DNA of 64,000 nucleotides from Sclerodactyla briareus. Taxonomy: Eukaryota; Echinodermata; Holothuroidea; Dendrochirotida; Sclerodactylidae. How positions within the stretch are numbered: the stretch's first letter is position 1; each line of letters begins with the position of its first letter. This document shows, in pieces, positions 37,668 through 48,196 of the stretch. The stretch lies in assembly GCA_026419785.1 (NCBI GenBank), contig JAODTK010001865.1:310001-374000 (forward strand), written 5' to 3'. A program made the position numbers and the translations under genes. Below the pieces are notes generated by a model. It had not been told where the DNA came from. It made no database searches and saw only the letters and a list, made by a program, of their open reading frames with translations.

Positions 37668-37855
37668 CAGAGGTGGGGGAAGTCTGCCAAAATCTGTTCA
37701 AGTCAAGTGAATGCATCCACTCAATGTATGGTGCAAGTCAAGTAATCCAGGCAAGTCACTGTACAAACTCAATGGAAGCAAGTCACTCACTCCTGGGCAA
37801 GTCACCAGCATTTTTCAAACTCCAAGTCCACAAGTGCGTCCTGTCCCCATCTCTG
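37668..37855. mobile_element. 188-bp hAT-like MITE
   Basis: The ends are inverted: CAGAGGTGGGGGAAGTC at the left, and CAGAGATGGGGACAGGAC when the right end is read in reverse. The flanks TCTCGAGT (37660-37667) and TCTTGAGT (37856-37863) match at 7 of 8 positions, as expected for an 8-bp hAT target-site duplication. The interior has several CAAGTCA repeats. There is no transposase. It lies in the intron after protease exon B. Confidence 0.75.
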
Positions 37856-37884
37856 TCTTGAGTGTTCCGGTTCATTCCATGGAC

Positions 37885-38060
37885 CTTCCTGTTGCTATAG
37901 CAACGTTGTATGGTAACGGTAATAGTAGTTGCGAATACTTACTAAGGGGCACCATATACTTGTACCCATGAGAGTATGGGGTACTCAGCAGCAGTGAGTG
38001 CACTTTGAAAGAAATGTCCGTTCGTGTGTGTATATGTATGTGGTTTTCGAAAATTTGGAA
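37885..38060 (+). repeat. GTTGCC-type dispersed repeat, copy 2
   Basis: GTTGCTATAGCAAC (37891-37904), TATGGTAAC, GTAGTTG.GAATA, then TGTACCCATGAG, CAGTGAGTGCACT and a TGTCCGTTCGTGTGTG tract match 41725-41990 in order. It has no coding content. It lies in the protease intron between exons B and C. Confidence 0.55.
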
Positions 38061-39805
38061 CGAGTGAACTCGATTTGAATATTACACAGAGACCAGTTTG
38101 GAAATATTCACACGTTATTTAAGGTCACAAGTATTTCTATGGCACTTTCCTAATTTTGTACTTTTAGAGATTGAAATGGCCGAATTCATAGCACGGGAAC
38201 AGTCAAAAAACATATTTCTTTCCCTTGAAGTTTGTAGACACGATCTGAAATGTGGAGTTTTCTGCGAAAGACCGCATTTTCAAACCATACTTCATATAGT
38301 TATTATTCCTTTTTCTTAAACTATTTTGTAGATATTTGGAAATGCCAAATAGTTTTGAATTTTGCAACAAGAGTTCCAAAATATCGGTTTTCACATGAGA
38401 TTGAGTTGGAATTACCAAAAAGTCCAATTAATTGTCTCTCGACACCTGGCGAACAATAGCCGGAGCCCTTGGCAGGACGTGACTCTGAAACAAATATCTG
38501 GCGGTATTTAAAGACCGTTATCAATATCGAATTGCCAGTGAGGAACCACTTTCGATCGTGAAGTCGTCGTGTGAACGTCGTCGTTGCATTTGAGCCATGT
38601 TGCTGAACAAAATATATTTTCGGGAAAAATGTTGACTCTCTCTCAGGTATATATGTAAATATAGGCCTACGGAGAATGGAATGGCGAAAAATAATGAAGC
38701 ATAGGGATCCTCATTTGAAATATAAGTTTGCCAAATTTAATTCTTCTGGTGAAATCGTGATTTTTTTTTGTGTTGGTTCTCTATGTTGAGTGATTGATAA
38801 TCGAGCACGTAGCGGAGACATTAAATTTTTCATACTATCTTTCAGCTCCTAATCAGACAATCTTTGATAAATCACTACTACAGCTGATGGCCGCTTCTAT
38901 CGAACTCAAAACTACTTTTCACGTCCAATTGGATATTCTGGCCTGACGCTCGCAGCCACAAAAACCTGTATTTTCACCTGTAATAACCAATTTTGAAGAC
39001 ATGTTTGATCGCTTTGAAATACTTCTTTGAAAGTGATAAGTTAACCTGAGGGTTTAATATGATCCGTCAATCAAATACCGTGTATCGTGTAAGTCACCAC
39101 TAGACTGCGTAGGCGGCCCCTTGCTGAGCTAAATGCACTGAGCGATCAGCGAACCCCTAGCCTGGGTATCTTAAGCAAAATAGACAAATAATAGTATCAC
39201 CTGAGCGTCATTGTATCAATTCGGGAGGTTTCATTTGAGATTTGCTGTAATTTTCGATTCTCGAAATTAATTCAGTTACGTGAAGAGTTTCAACCAAGCG
39301 AAACGAAATGGGTGCCCGCGGCCGGGTTCGACTTTTGACCCGTGTAAGCCCCCTTAAATTCATGTAGTAGCACTCAGCTTAAAGGCAATATACGTACATA
39401 TAGTGGCGCATAGGAGTTATTGGAGGTATTACCCTTTCATTCAAGAATTGTAAATGGGGGGGGGAGAGAAAGGAGGAATTAAAATCGACGGAGAGGGCTG
39501 TGCCACTTTTTTTTTTAGATAGGACTAAACAGAATGTGTAGTAAATCAATTAGGCTCAGTCATTCACGAAGTGTTTCTACGTCGAAAAATTTATTTTGAA
39601 TTTGGGCAGTCGAAATAAGCATGTAGCTCTCTCCGGAAAGGTCCATCACATAAGGTGACGAGGCCCCAGGCATTATATAGAGAAACAGGACAGTTTCACG
39701 CCTTCCATCAACAAATCAGTTCACCTATATTGCTTGGGAATTACAGGCAAAGTACCGCACTACCTATAACTCCATATAGCTACGTCTATAAAAGTTGCTC
39801 GAATG

Positions 39806-40165
39806 AGCCACAGTGGCTCCCGGTCACGAGATAAGTTTCACCTTGTAGCGGACTGGTGACTGGGGTATCTACTTCATACCTCACAAGATAGGTGCACAGC
39901 ACGGGTATAGGCATGAGTGGTCTCTAGAATGTTATTCCAATAATCCGCCGTGCATAGCCCCGGTCACGTGATGAGTTTTGCTAGTAGCGGACCCGTGGCT
40001 GGCGTGCCCACTTCGATATAGTGCCCAGAACGATAATATGGCAATCTCTGAAATATGGTACGAATAAACCGCCGTGGCTCCACTCACGTGATTGGTTATC
40101 TAGTAGGTAGTGGTCTCGTAGCTGAGGTGCCCACCTTTGACCCCCAGTCGTAAGACAGGTCCACG
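39806..40165 (+). repeat. Three-unit tandem repeat, ~130 bp, with CACGTG motifs
   Basis: Units start at about 39806, 39946 and 40070. Each contains a GCC.GTGGCTCC-like start, a GGTCACG.GAT segment, TAGTAGCGGAC (or like), then GTG.CTGG.GT.CCCACTT. Units 2 and 3 have the E-box CACGTG; unit 1 has CACGAG. The array ends about 125 bases before protease exon C. Confidence 0.7.
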
Positions 40166-40290
40166 GAATGGATCATGATAGAAGGAGCGGGGGCGGTACT
40201 GACCTCTATACGTTCCATAATTCCGCGCCTTCATGTAATCCCAAATGTATGCCAACATTAATGATAAAACAATGTTTTGCATTACCGCAG

Positions 40291-40438
40291 GGGGCAGACG
40301 GTGATTGCCAGGGCCATGGGACCCACTGTGCAGGAACAGTGGCCGGTAAAAACTATGGTGTCGCTAAGAAGGCTCTGGTCCGTTCTGTTCGAGTTCTGGG
40401 CTGTCAGGGGTCCGGATCCAAGGCCGGCGTGATCAATG
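40291..40438 (+). CDS. S8 protease exon C: catalytic His block
   Basis: This is the cleanest exon of the gene, with no frame break. Acceptor ATTACCGCAG precedes it. It reads [19 protein letters not shown], then [19 protein letters not shown] and [22 protein letters not shown] is the S8 signature around the catalytic His. The VRVLxCxGSG block is shared by proteinase K-type enzymes, where the Cys residues often form disulfides. It starts phase 0, matching exon B, and ends phase 1 at donor GTAAGG (40439), matching exon D, so the splice gives ING-MDWV as in the family. Confidence 0.92.
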
Positions 40439-40559
40439 GTAAGGAGTTACTTCGACCTTTCAGTCCCAAAGCGATATATTTACAAGCTCCCTCCCAACAC
40501 TGTCTGATTCTGACCGAGACTACGAAACACCTACGCCCCGCCACACACCCTACCTCTGC

Positions 40560-41010
40560 TGAATATTGAGTGTATTCACGAAATCAACCAACCCGAAACG
40601 AGAACGAGAAACGCCACTGTTAAACTGGTGCTGTATTCGACTTCCAGTTATCGATTTTTGGCTGCGGGTAAGCAGCTCCACAAGTCATCATGTCTTTCCG
40701 TCCGTTCGTTCGATCGTTAGTTAGTTCGTTCGTTCGTCCGATCTGTTCGTCACATTCACTCATAACATTCTAAAACGTACAGCAGATCAGGTTGAAACTT
40801 GGTAGGTGGATATGAAGCATGCCACTGGCTAGGCTGACTTACATTCTTGTTTGCATTGTGTGATTGGATTTTGATAAAATCCAATTAGTCACCCCAATTC
40901 CCACAGCCATTCCCATTGAACTCTCTGTAAGAGAGGTTTGTTTACATTACTCCCGTAGCTCTGCAGAAGAGGCAGCATAGTGTTTATCTTATCTGTCAGC
41001 ATGTCAAAGT
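40560..41010 (+). repeat. Dispersed repeat with TCCGTTCG array, copy 2, with SINE head
   Basis: 40655-41010 matches 10765-11105 in motif order (GCTGCGGGTAAGC, CAAGTCATCATGTC, CCGTTCGTTCG run, CAGATCAGGTTGAA, GAAGCATGC, TTTACATT). The stretch 40625-40680, read on the minus strand, resembles the tRNA-like head of the SINEs at 10.8 and 54.3 kb, with a degenerate B box. It is inside the protease intron after exon C. Confidence 0.5.
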
Positions 41011-41097
41011 AGCAACCTACAGCGAGCCTAGTTCACAATGAAAACCATTGTCCAGGGAAGATGATTTGTCTGTCAACTCATCACACTCCAGTTTCTG

Positions 41098-41610
41098 TTG
41101 GTATGGAAACGAGTAACCCTGGTTACCCAGAAGAGAGGTGTTTCCACATGTGGGGTTTTAGTCTGCAATGGTTTGTTTCGATGGGTCATTGTCAGCTTTA
41201 CCATAATTAGATTTCTAGCAGCAAAAAGGAAGCGGTTTAGTGGAGAGATATGGGAGTGCATGTTAGGGATAAAAAAAATCGGTTTCTTAATCAGTTTAAC
41301 TGATCCTACACCTACGGCATATTCGCCTGCAGCTGCCAAGAAGTTCACGATTGCGCTTGTTCCTCAACATGTTGACTTTAGAGCCTCGTGCTGCAGTGTC
41401 GAACAGACAGACACCGTAAAACAGTGCAAAAAACTACATAATCAACGTTACATTCATAAGGATGCCGGCGTTCCCCTCACCACCACGCATAGTGACCCAA
41501 TTGGACAGGGATTCCAACTTAATGAGGACCTGATTGACATTCATGTTGGCCTACTTACGAAGTACGTATTTCTATCATGTGTGAAAACATCAGGCATTTC
41601 TAAACGTTAG
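41098..41610 (+). other. Long open frame in a protease intron, unrecognised
   Basis: A 170-codon open stretch starts at a non-ATG codon, with content such as ASCCSVEQTDTVKQCKKL and DPIGQGFQLNEDLIDIHVG. No known family is recognised. It follows a dispersed repeat and lies between protease exons C and D, so it may be part of a mobile element, or chance. Confidence 0.2.
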
Positions 41611-41724
41611 TTTTCACTCTTCAACCATCTTTACTGATCAACTCTGATTTTCTCACTTTTATTCATCGGTCCCAAAGGGCCGGGTGAGATATTGTAGTCA
41701 GTGTGCCATTAAACCTATATTTCT

Positions 41725-41990
41725 GTGAGGTTGCCATAGCAACGGGTGCTATGGTAACCATAGTGGTAGTTAGGAAATATCCACTGAGGTACCCGCTGGT
41801 GGGTACCCATGGGTGCCGGAATGATCCAGCAATTAGGTGCACTCGCGAGTGTCCGTGTGTGCGTGTGTGTTTGTGCGTTAGTGTGTGTCCGGCAGATTTC
41901 GATGGTTTTTCGCAAATATCCCCATTTTGGAATGGCTGAACAGAGTAATTTTTCACACGCTTGAATAGTCCCAAAACCAGATTTTAGGGG
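41725..41990 (+). repeat. GTTGCC-type dispersed repeat, copy 3
   Basis: GTTGCCATAGCAAC (41730-41743) is a near-perfect palindrome of the RFX X-box type. It is followed by TGCTATGGTAACC, a GGTACCCGCTGGTGGGTACC segment, GTGCACTCGCGAG and a TGTCCGTGTGTGCG tract. It matches 37885-38060 in order. Confidence 0.55.
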
Positions 41991-41994
41991 GGTG

Positions 41995-44550
41995 GATTTT
42001 TTTAGAATCCGTCCTGTTTTTAGTATAATTAGAGATTGGGAGGACTGACTGATTCCAAATTTTGGAACGAGATGCCCAAAGTACGAAATGCAGGGTTTCC
42101 CAGCAATTAGGCTGTAGATTTACTGAAAATTCCATGCAATTGTTTTTTTTTTGGGGGGGGGGATACGTTGGTTTTCAAGAAATATTTGAGAACCTAACTT
42201 AGGTCTATTTGCAACTCGCGAAAAGAGCAGGTAGAAAACACCTGACTATTCCCATTGCAATGAGATCCTGCAACTTAACTCCGGGGATTGCCCTCTTTTT
42301 TAGCGTTTTTGCGGAACAGGGAGTTTTATACAGTCAGGAAGTACAGCGAAGAACAGGCCGATGTACGGAATCGTGCCGGACAATTACTCCGACAGATCCC
42401 CTGAAACGATACCCCCAAGGTTAGGAGAGGGGTTGGGGTATAAGCTTGTGGGTATATGTCCAGGGGGCAGTTGTTCTGCAACCCTCGTACTCGACTCATT
42501 GGAAAATTACGAAGTCGTGGGATCGAGCACACGGCCAGGCTAATGAAACAATTGGGCTAGGCGCCATTCATTCACAGTTGCGCATATAATGAGGTCAGTT
42601 TCAAGGGCGTGTAGGCCACGCCGCGGATAGTCACAGGAAGCGACAGATTAGGGGGCGTATTACCAATTTGAAGGCGGTTGTATCTGTAGTGTCATGTTTG
42701 TCATTGTGTTTGCTTTTTCTTCATGCCAGCTCGCAAAATGGCGTTAAAAGCCACGGTAAAGGATTGGGGCAGTGATTACCAATTTCAGAATATGTTGCCT
42801 TATTTTAGTACCACAACTAACTTGAGCACACTAAAAGCCACGCTAGCCAATGAAATCTCCCGTGTATGAACCTCTCACGACTCTCGTAAGAGGCAGCAGG
42901 CGGACTGTTGCGCCATATTAGGAACTAAAAAAACAAACACATAGGTAACCCGCACGTGTTGACGTATAGTTGAAATGAAAATGCTAATCTCAAGGCTATT
43001 ACTTCCTTCTTAAATATTGCCCACCTACTACAGTAAGGAGGAAATGAGATGCGAATTTAAAACATGAATTGAAGTCGGGGACCGAGTTTGCAGCTGCTAC
43101 TTGTATACTTCGCCAAGCGAGGTAGACCTACGGCAATCACACGTTGTGTATCAGTGTATTCCAAGGTTTCTCTACCGCGTCCCTTATTTTTATTGTCTCT
43201 TAAACAATTAGTGAGAATAAGGCCTACCTATATTTTACCCAAATCGGCAGGAAAACTCTCCCGACCGAATCATGTAAGGATATGTGGGGGATAAACAACT
43301 CGAGTCTAAATACATATACTTGACGTCAGAATGAAAAAAATCTTTAAAAAAATTGGCCGCCCCCTTCGGAAATAGGAGAGCAAGAGTGGTAGAAAAAATA
43401 CAACATGTGTGGCCAATCTATGATAAGGGCCACTGCCCGTTTAGGTAACGGGGGCATATGCTCCCGCAAGATTTCCCAGTTTAGTCTTAGGGTAATTGTG
43501 GATTGAAATCATTGCAAGATCTCAAAGGGAATTTTATTGTAGTCGATATGTATAAACTGCGCGCGAAGTATGACAATTTTGTCTACACATTTTCGGGCAA
43601 GCGATCATGCCGTCGAAACTTGTAGACAAGTGGGCTTCTTTCCATCACCTCCGGCAAGAGTGTCGTGCATGCTTTTATCGTTCCCGCTGAATTGTCAAAC
43701 CCCTTTTTTTAGGGGCGGTTAAAAACTGTGAACTCAACCCCCTCCCGCTTCGCAAGTATACGGTATTGTCTATGTACGAGTGAGATTCACGACGAAGCCG
43801 GGGTTCCAGTCAAGACTGTGGGATGCGACGGACGTCACGAATAGAGGATTCACGCGAGTTACTAACATGACTGCCTGAGACGTACCGTAATCTAATCATC
43901 GCAGTGGTTGCAAAGATTAAAAGGACAAGTTCCGTAGCGGCAAAAAAAAAAAAATCCAATGAATGGTACGAGCACTGAATAGGCAAACTTCATCAAGTAG
44001 TGATCAACGCGGCTTCGAGCCGCATCCCGCGGCTAAATGCACGAAGCAATTTACTTCTCTCGTTCACGGGCTGCTAACTATTCACGGCCCTTCCACATGC
44101 GTTTAATTCCTTCAATGATTATATTTTCCTATCTCGCAAAATCACGATTTTTGTCGTGTCAATTGTAAACCTTAATTCCATAGTTGAAACTAGCTCAACC
44201 AGCCTGCTAAAGATCAGAAGACGATATGGAGGAAAGTCGTTCCTAAAATAGAGGGGGCTATCACTCTTGGTATATAACATGGTCGAATATTACAATTCCC
44301 ACCCAAACGTGACCTAACCTTTGTCCCAACCCCTAATTCTGACCACATAAACCACTTCGTTGAGGGGGAATGTCCGGGTGGGAATTACGGGTGGGAATTG
44401 TCACGAATATTACAAATCACGATTGGTTAAAAAAGTCCTCCCGGAAATATCAGTGAATGAGGCTGAACGAGGTGAACCAAGTCAAACGCCAGTTTCAACA
44501 AGCTAAGCCTCAACGCAATATAACTTCAGGATTTCATCATCCACCCGCAG
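41995..44550. other. Protease intron, remainder
   Basis: No exon or clear repeat was identified apart from a poly-T/G tract near 42141 and an AAT-rich segment. It ends in acceptor CCACCCGCAG. Confidence 0.35.
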
Positions 44551-44638
44551 GAATGGATTGGGTGGCGGAGAGAAAAACCGTTCGGCTGCGGCAGTGGTGT
44601 CCATGCCTCAGCGGAAGCGGGTCAAGGGTCGAAGATGA
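44551..44638 (+). CDS. S8 protease exon D: MDWV/SMSL block
   Basis: The first two bases complete Gly with exon C, giving G-MDWVAE. The family then has a Ser-Met-Ser-Leu-Gly-Gly strand. Here NRSAAAVVSM lies in the +1 frame after an A run, and LSGSGSRVEDE lies back in the first frame. So there are two frame breaks: one missing base in the A run (about 44571-44575), and a two-base shortfall or one-base excess around 44605. The donor is GTAGGT at 44639. The next exon, expected to carry AAGN for the oxyanion hole, was not found. Confidence 0.75.
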
Positions 44639-45444
44639 GTAGGTCTGACCTGAACGACAACAGGTTACCGCCCCCCCCCCCCCTTGTATCTGCCCGCCTC
44701 TAACAGCGGAAGATAACGCATGACTTTCAGATCGCCAGACACGTGCAACATGGGTGAATCTAAGGATCCGACTGTATTTATAGGCCAATCTTCAATCGTC
44801 ATGTAACAAATTTGCTTCAAACTCGCACAGGTGAAAAGAGACATATCAAAACCCCTCATCCCATATTCGTATCTAACATGCTGCTTGGTCGATTATTTAT
44901 TGTATATTTTTGAAGAATCAGAGGAATGGTGAACATCACGGGAGTGATGCAAACAATCACAAGTAAATGTTTTGCGTGTGTTGTGCCACGATAACAAAAT
45001 GACAAAAGAAGTTATTCACCTAGAAATGAATGGGCTTATCTTCGTATCTTATGAACAATTTAAAGTTCTTTTGGGATCCTCTACAGTTTCGTTGTTAGAT
45101 ATGTAAAAAAACAAAAACAAGAAACCATGTGTTGACTTGGACTTTTTACATGGAACCCACTATTCCCCGCGTGATGTTTTGGCGAGGTTTTTTTTTTTTT
45201 TTTTTCTTTGGCAATTGCTGACTGTGCCTGCAGCCTTATCGGCGCACGCAGATTGGCTGGTTTGAGGTTTGGTTACCACAATTAATAAAATATATAAAAG
45301 TATCAAACGTCAAGTCACATGACAATTGCCCTTCGAGCCTCAAACGACACCATATGCATCTGTTGCCCAATGGCAGGAATCACGTTAGCTTCACCTGAAC
45401 TGTTAATAAAATATCCAAGTGGGAAGAGAATGACCATTACTGTA

Positions 45445-45731
45445 CAGTGGCGTACGCACGGAAGGGGGGGGGGGTGGATTGACCCCCATGGACAAAATGC
45501 ATCAAGATTTGTACACAAAAACTTAGTTTTTGCAGTTCAGTATTTGGCAAGCTGTTATGTAGCAATATCGCAGCAGTATGTATCTTGGGGCTCATAAATT
45601 GTACTATTTGCCAATAGGGATGGGTGAGGACGTTATGAGGGCGCACCTCCCTTGGGGTTCCGACCTCAACCCCCCCCCCCCTCCCCCTCCCCTCCTCTCC
45701 CCCATGACAATCTCTGTGTCGTACGCTACTG
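45445..45731 (+). mobile_element. Poly-G MITE, family A, most complete copy
   Basis: The left end is CAGTGGCGTACGCACGGA and the right end, read in reverse, is CAGTAGCGTACGACACAGAG: an inverted repeat of about 15 bases. Long G and C runs lie just inside each end. The interior has ACTTAGTTTTTGCAGTTCAG. No coding content. Related copies or fragments are at 7555-7665, 47520-47690, 55369-55560 and 62740-62860. No clean target duplication was seen. Confidence 0.65.
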
Positions 45732-46104
45732 CGTACATTCCATTCGACTGAATGATATGCAGTTAAGGTAATATATTCCGAGGTAAGAAAAATGGGGGGG
45801 GGGGGGTTTTTTGCTTTTGTGTGGTGGTGGGTGGGTTGTTTTTTTTGCTGCTTGGGTGGTGGGTGTGCAGTGGGGAGGATAACGTTAAATTTTCCTACTG
45901 TGTTGTAAGCCCGATTGAAAATACTAACGGCATTTTCCAGCTGGGATCTAGGAAATAATAAGACGTGAGTATTTCTTTCAGCCGCCTTACCGTTTTAAGT
46001 GTAACTTACACATAGGTCTTTTCCGTTCTGGCCTCGGTATATATGTGCTACTATTATAACTTTTCTTAGGAACAGACTGCTTACACGTTTGCTGTTGATA
46101 ACAG

Positions 46105-46430
46105 GGCGGATTTAGGACGGAGGATACTCAGTAGGTTAGAGATCCGGACTTATGATCAATCGATTGTGTAGTTCGAATCCAGTGAAGGGCCCAAGGGTTT
46201 TTCCGCAGTGCTGTAGACAAGGCTGTCTCCTCGAATGTCTCACGCTACCCGCTTGTAAAAGTGGGTACTGCGAGGGGTAACGGAAGTAGGCGCCGCTGCG
46301 TTGGCTGCCTAGGCTGCCCGGGTGTAGTAGGCTGTGAGCGAACGTGCACCCTGGGTGGTGCGGGCCCGAGGTCTCATCAGGGGGCTACCAATGACCAGGG
46401 GATTAAGTCGCTGCTCGTGTGAGGAGCGCG
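46105..46430 (+). mobile_element. tRNA-derived SINE
   Basis: An A-box-like CTCAGTAGGTTAGAG (about 46128-46142) and a B-box GTTCGAATCC (46171-46180) are spaced as in a tRNA promoter, followed by about 250 bases of non-tRNA body. No acceptor stem closes, so it is not a functional tRNA gene. It lies in the protease intron. Confidence 0.6.
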
Positions 46431-46541
46431 GCCTTCATACAAGACTACAAACCCGAATCTTCATCTTACTACCTTTTCGAGCGTGACGGTAGTTAAGGAA
46501 CCCTTGAGGTAAGCCTCGTGGAGTAATGGGTGCATTTTGTC

Positions 46542-46775
46542 GACTGTTAGTGATAGATAATTTTGCACGACTAGAACGCAAAAGGGACACGTGATCAGCA
46601 ATCAGCTGTGTTGTCAGGGGAAATAATTGTTTTACAAAATGGCGTGGCCTAAAAGCAGTTCTTGGGACTGTAGCTCTGTTAGATGATGTAATGGGGTCAC
46701 ATGACTCGTCAGCCAATCAGGCTTGACGATTTGTCAATTGATGGCTAATTACGTAATTATCCAACACTAACAGTC
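46542..46775 (+). mobile_element. 234-bp MITE with ~20-bp inverted ends, copy 2
   Basis: The left end is GACTGTTAGTGATAGATAAT (46542 on). The right end, read in reverse from 46775, is GACTGTTAGTGTTGGATAAT: two mismatches in about 20. The interior matches 30508-30762. There is no transposase and no clear target duplication, so the superfamily is unknown. Confidence 0.75.
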
Positions 46776-47519
46776 CACTAAAACGCATCCATGTGGCCGC
46801 AATCGATGAATATATTTTTTTCCAATGAGAATAATAGACGAAATAGTCCAACAATTATATCAAGTGATAGTGTGCCTACATACGCTCATCCGTACATAAA
46901 AGGTGAGTATTTCGAATACAGAAGTCAGCCTAAGCCCTCTTGTGTACAAACAAGTTATGCCACTTGCGTACACGCACTGTCGTTACGGCGTCTCTGCAAA
47001 TTTTGTATTCATCACGATGGCGTCTATCGGATTCCGTGAGTATTGGAAACAGATGTGGATAATATTATTTCGATGGGCAGCAAAGAGTAGAAAGAGTCCG
47101 GTAGTCCGGGCGAAGCAATCCACTGTGGGATAGCCTGCAGTGGATGGTGTCCGACCGGACCTTCCCTAATACACTGCTCTCGCTATGAGTCGCCTTGGTG
47201 ATTGGCTGGCCTACTTGCCCGTGCAATTTCACAGTATGACATATCGCATGATAGGAAAAAATACGCGCGAGCCGCGCGGAAGCGCAGCCATGTGCAATTG
47301 AAAATCCTGCCAATCAACTTGGATTCATGTTCTAGAATGTTCGGTTATATAAAGTGACAATTTTAGAGATAATCCATTTACGCCCTATCACTGCTAAGTT
47401 GAAAATTTGGCAAATTGCAACATTTGATGACAATCATATTACCATTTTAAAGAAAACGCCAAGAAATATGACTCAACCTTTCCCTTATGATTGGTAGATA
47501 TCAGGCGCTTATCGAGAGA

Positions 47520-47690
47520 TTTGTCCTGGCCCCACTCCCCCTATTGGCAAATAAAGGACATTTTATGTGCCCCTAGACATGCTGCTGCAAAACCTATCCT
47601 GAACTGCCAAAAAACAGTAAATCAGTTTTTGTGTCAACAATTATGATCACTGGGTCATGGGGGGTCTGAACACCTCGTGGGTTACGCACA
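47520..47690 (-). repeat. Poly-G repeat, family A, fragment
   Basis: CCTATTGGCAAATAAA, GTGCCCCTAGACATGC and TTTTTGTGTCAACAA parallel 55420-55560 (CCTATTAGCAAATAAA, GTCCCCTAGACACATGC, TTTTTGTGTTAATAA). Both correspond to the family A interior. It is flanked at a distance by a 30-base local duplication. Confidence 0.5.
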
Positions 47691-48024
47691 CGCAGTTAGA
47701 CATATCGCATGGTAGGAAAGGAAAAATACGCGCGAGACAAGCAACATGGAGTGGACCATTTCCACACCCAGGCCAGTGGTTAACGCCACAAGAGACCACC
47801 CCTGTCTTTATGCTTTTCGTATAATACCAATGTGCGAGCAGGGTTTTATGTTGTGCTAACAGTAATAGACCATAACGGAGGGTACGGCGGGGGGGTGGGG
47901 GAACCGGGGGGGGGGGACTGCTTGTTGTGAATATATTGAGATAACTACAAAGAAAACGCATGCTGGAGAAACGAAGATGCTATATATCGACAAACAATCA
48001 TTAATTTGACATTATATTTTATAG

Positions 48025-48196
48025 TCGATTACCAGTGGGGGCATCACAAGAAGGGACGATATCAGGGCCTATTTCTCTAACTACGGAGGTTGCACTGATA
48101 TCGGGGCCCCAGGCAGACGGATAGTCTCCGCCAGCTCTCGGAGACGACCTCTACACATCAAAGAGCGGGACAAGCATGGCCACACCGCAGTCGCAG
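48025..48196 (+). CDS. S8 protease exon F: catalytic Ser block
   Basis: Acceptor TTTTATAG precedes. RAYFSNYGGCTDIGAPGRR (48064-48120) is the family's RAxFSNYGxCxDIxAPG block. DDLYTSKSGTSMATP (48143-48187) holds the nucleophile Ser in GTSMA. Between them the frame changes by one base (about 48142). A further change just before the first block is likely (VGASQEG lies in another frame). After GTSMATP the text reads QSQ, where one missing base would restore the usual HVAG. The donor is GTAAAG (48197). The catalytic Ser motif itself is intact. Confidence 0.85.

Larger units (their letters stand above)
44639..48024. other. Protease intron region with repeats; oxyanion exon expected here
   Basis: It holds a poly-G MITE (45445-45731), a SINE (46105-46430), a MITE (46542-46775), another poly-G repeat fragment (47520-47690) and a local duplication (CATATCGCATG..AGGAAA at 47240 and 47700). 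I searched by eye for an AAGN-type exon and did not find one. It may be deleted, badly broken or missed. Confidence 0.45.

Noticed and set aside
40168-40290. Upstream extension of the protease His exon as coding
   Set aside because: The open frame continues upstream, but family similarity begins exactly after the ATTACCGCAG acceptor.
41850-41886. TG-rich tract as a regulatory element
   Set aside because: It is part of the GTTGCC-type dispersed repeat, present in the other copies.
46121-46195. Functional tRNA gene
   Set aside because: A and B boxes are present but no acceptor stem closes and a long non-tRNA body follows, so it is a SINE.
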